5,916 nt of DNA from positions 1-5,916 of the forward strand of contig JAHFHI010000099.1 in assembly GCA_023246995.1 (NCBI GenBank). Direction: 5' to 3'. Under the pieces are notes generated by a model. The model had not been told where the DNA came from and did no database searches. It saw nothing but the letters and a program-made list of their open reading frames with translations. Shown here piece by piece: positions 4,963 through 5,916 of this stretch; position 1 is the stretch's first letter, and every line of letters starts with the position of its first letter. This DNA is from Candidatus Omnitrophota bacterium (GTDB lineage Bacteria; Omnitrophota; Omnitrophia; Omnitrophales; Aquincolibacteriaceae). The position numbers and the translations under genes were made by a program.

Positions 4963-5916
4963 ATGCTCAAACCCGAAGAAGTCGTGCAGGCCATACAGAA
5001 AGAAATCCAGAAATACGAAAGCAAGCTGCAGATGCAGTCGGTCGGCTATGTGCTGCAAGTCGGCGACGGCATTGCCCGCGTCTACGGCCTCGAAGATGTC
5101 ATGGCCGGTGAGCTTGTCACTTTTCCGGACAAAACCTACGGGATTGCCCTTAATCTCGAACCCAATAATGTCGGAGTCGTGATCCTCGGTTCCGACCGCG
5201 AGATTAAAGAAGGCTACGAGGTCAAACGCACCGGACGCATCGCCCAAGTTCCTGTGGGTCCGGCCCTTTTAGGCCGCGTCGTCAATCCCCTGGGCCAGCC
5301 GCTCGACGGCAAAGGCCCAATCCCGGCCGAGACAACGCGTCCGATTGAAGCCCTGCCGCCCTCGGTGGTGCAGCGCCAGCCGGTCAAAGAACCGCTCCAG
5401 ACCGGTGTCAAGGCCATTGACGCTATGATTCCGATCGGCCGCGGCCAGCGCGAGCTCATCATCGGTGACCGCCAGACCGGGAAAACCGCAATTCTGCTCG
5501 ACACCATTTTGAACCAAAAGCAAAGCGGCGTTTATTGTATTTATGTTGCCATCGGCCAAAAGCTCTCGAGCGTGGTGGCTCTGGCTGAAACGCTTGCTCA
5601 ATACGGCGCCATGGAATACACCACCATCGTCTGCGCCTCTTCCGAAGATCCGGCCCCGCTCCAGTACCTCGCGCCTTATGCAGGGTGCGCCATCGGGGAA
5701 GAATTCATGTACACGGGCAAGCATGCCCTGGTCATGTATGACGATCTTTCCAAACATGCCGTGGCCTACCGCCAGCTTTCGCTTCTGCTCCAGCGTCCTC
5801 CCGGCCGCGAAGCCTATCCCGGGGACGTTTTTTATCTGCACTCGCGCCTGCTTGAAAGAGCCGCAAAACTGCGCGACGATCTCGGCGCCGGTTCGCTCAC
5901 GGCCCTTCCCGTGATC
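4963..5916 (+). CDS. atpA: F1Fo ATP synthase subunit alpha, partial at right edge
   Basis: The first 318 of roughly 500-510 residues are present; the frame runs open to the window end. Alpha alternates with beta in the F1 head and binds the non-catalytic nucleotides. The beta-barrel domain (about 25-95) holds [18 protein letters not shown]. The Walker A loop is GDRQTGKT (168-175) with Lys174, corresponding to E. coli Lys175. Gln171 occupies the place that helps distinguish alpha from beta. The Walker B strand ALVMYDDLS gives Asp260-Asp261, and the alpha/beta signature [20 protein letters not shown] is at 279-298. AAGGAG (4949-4954) lies 8 nt before ATG 4963. By the usual order, gamma, beta and epsilon genes should follow outside the window; this cannot be checked here. 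Confidence 0.98.
   Translation, partial: MLKPEEVVQAIQKEIQKYESKLQMQSVGYVLQVGDGIARVYGLEDVMAGELVTFPDKTYGIALNLEPNNVGVVILGSDREIKEGYEVKRTGRIAQVPVGPALLGRVVNPLGQPLDGKGPIPAETTRPIEALPPSVVQRQPVKEPLQTGVKAIDAMIPIGRGQRELIIGDRQTGKTAILLDTILNQKQSGVYCIYVAIGQKLSSVVALAETLAQYGAMEYTTIVCASSEDPAPLQYLAPYAGCAIGEEFMYTGKHALVMYDDLSKHAVAYRQLSLLLQRPPGREAYPGDVFYLHSRLLERAAKLRDDLGAGSLTALPVI

Overview
The window looks like bacterial chromosome from a Gram-negative organism: it carries a lipid A-type acyltransferase, an AsmA-like envelope protein, a short-form glycolytic phosphoglycerate mutase and the first part of a standard F1Fo ATP synthase operon. Genes are tightly packed, GC content is moderate, and sigma70-type promoters are easy to see. 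Gene content and protein style would fit a PVC or Omnitrophota/Elusimicrobiota-like lineage, but that placement is an impression, not a result. There are no mobile elements, CRISPR arrays or signs of recent transfer.

Layout. Positions 1-516 (minus) hold the N-terminal 172 residues of an LpxL/HtrB-family acyltransferase that runs off the left edge. Just upstream on the same strand is a tRNA-Gly(UCC) (606-676) driven by a textbook promoter (TTGACA-17-TATAAT, 701-729). After a stretch with no recognisable gene, gpmA (1014-1625, plus) follows an extended -10 promoter overlapped by a perfect 9-bp inverted repeat. Convergent to gpmA, with only 11 bp between them, is a small membrane-anchored AsmA-like protein (1637-2326, minus).

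Divergent from that gene, a strong promoter (2360-2388) starts the ATP synthase operon in the order a, c, b, delta, alpha (atpB-atpE-atpF-atpH-atpA), with atpA cut by the right edge. The first gene is unusual. It is one open frame whose first ~73 residues look like AtpI (the small protein normally encoded separately upstream of subunit a), joined by a His-rich linker to a complete subunit a with another His-rich tail. It starts at TTG inside a 14-bp palindrome. Subunit c carries alanines where most c rings have the GxGxGxG packing motif. A pair of mutually exclusive hairpins lies between atpE and atpF.

How the genes work together: subunits a and c form the proton path and rotor, b and delta the peripheral stalk, and alpha part of the catalytic head. 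The neighbouring genes serve glycolysis, envelope lipid synthesis and translation, and have no evident functional link to the ATP synthase. I found no wholly new system. The points most worth checking are the AtpI-subunit a fusion, the alanine-type c subunit and the gpmA operator-like dyad.
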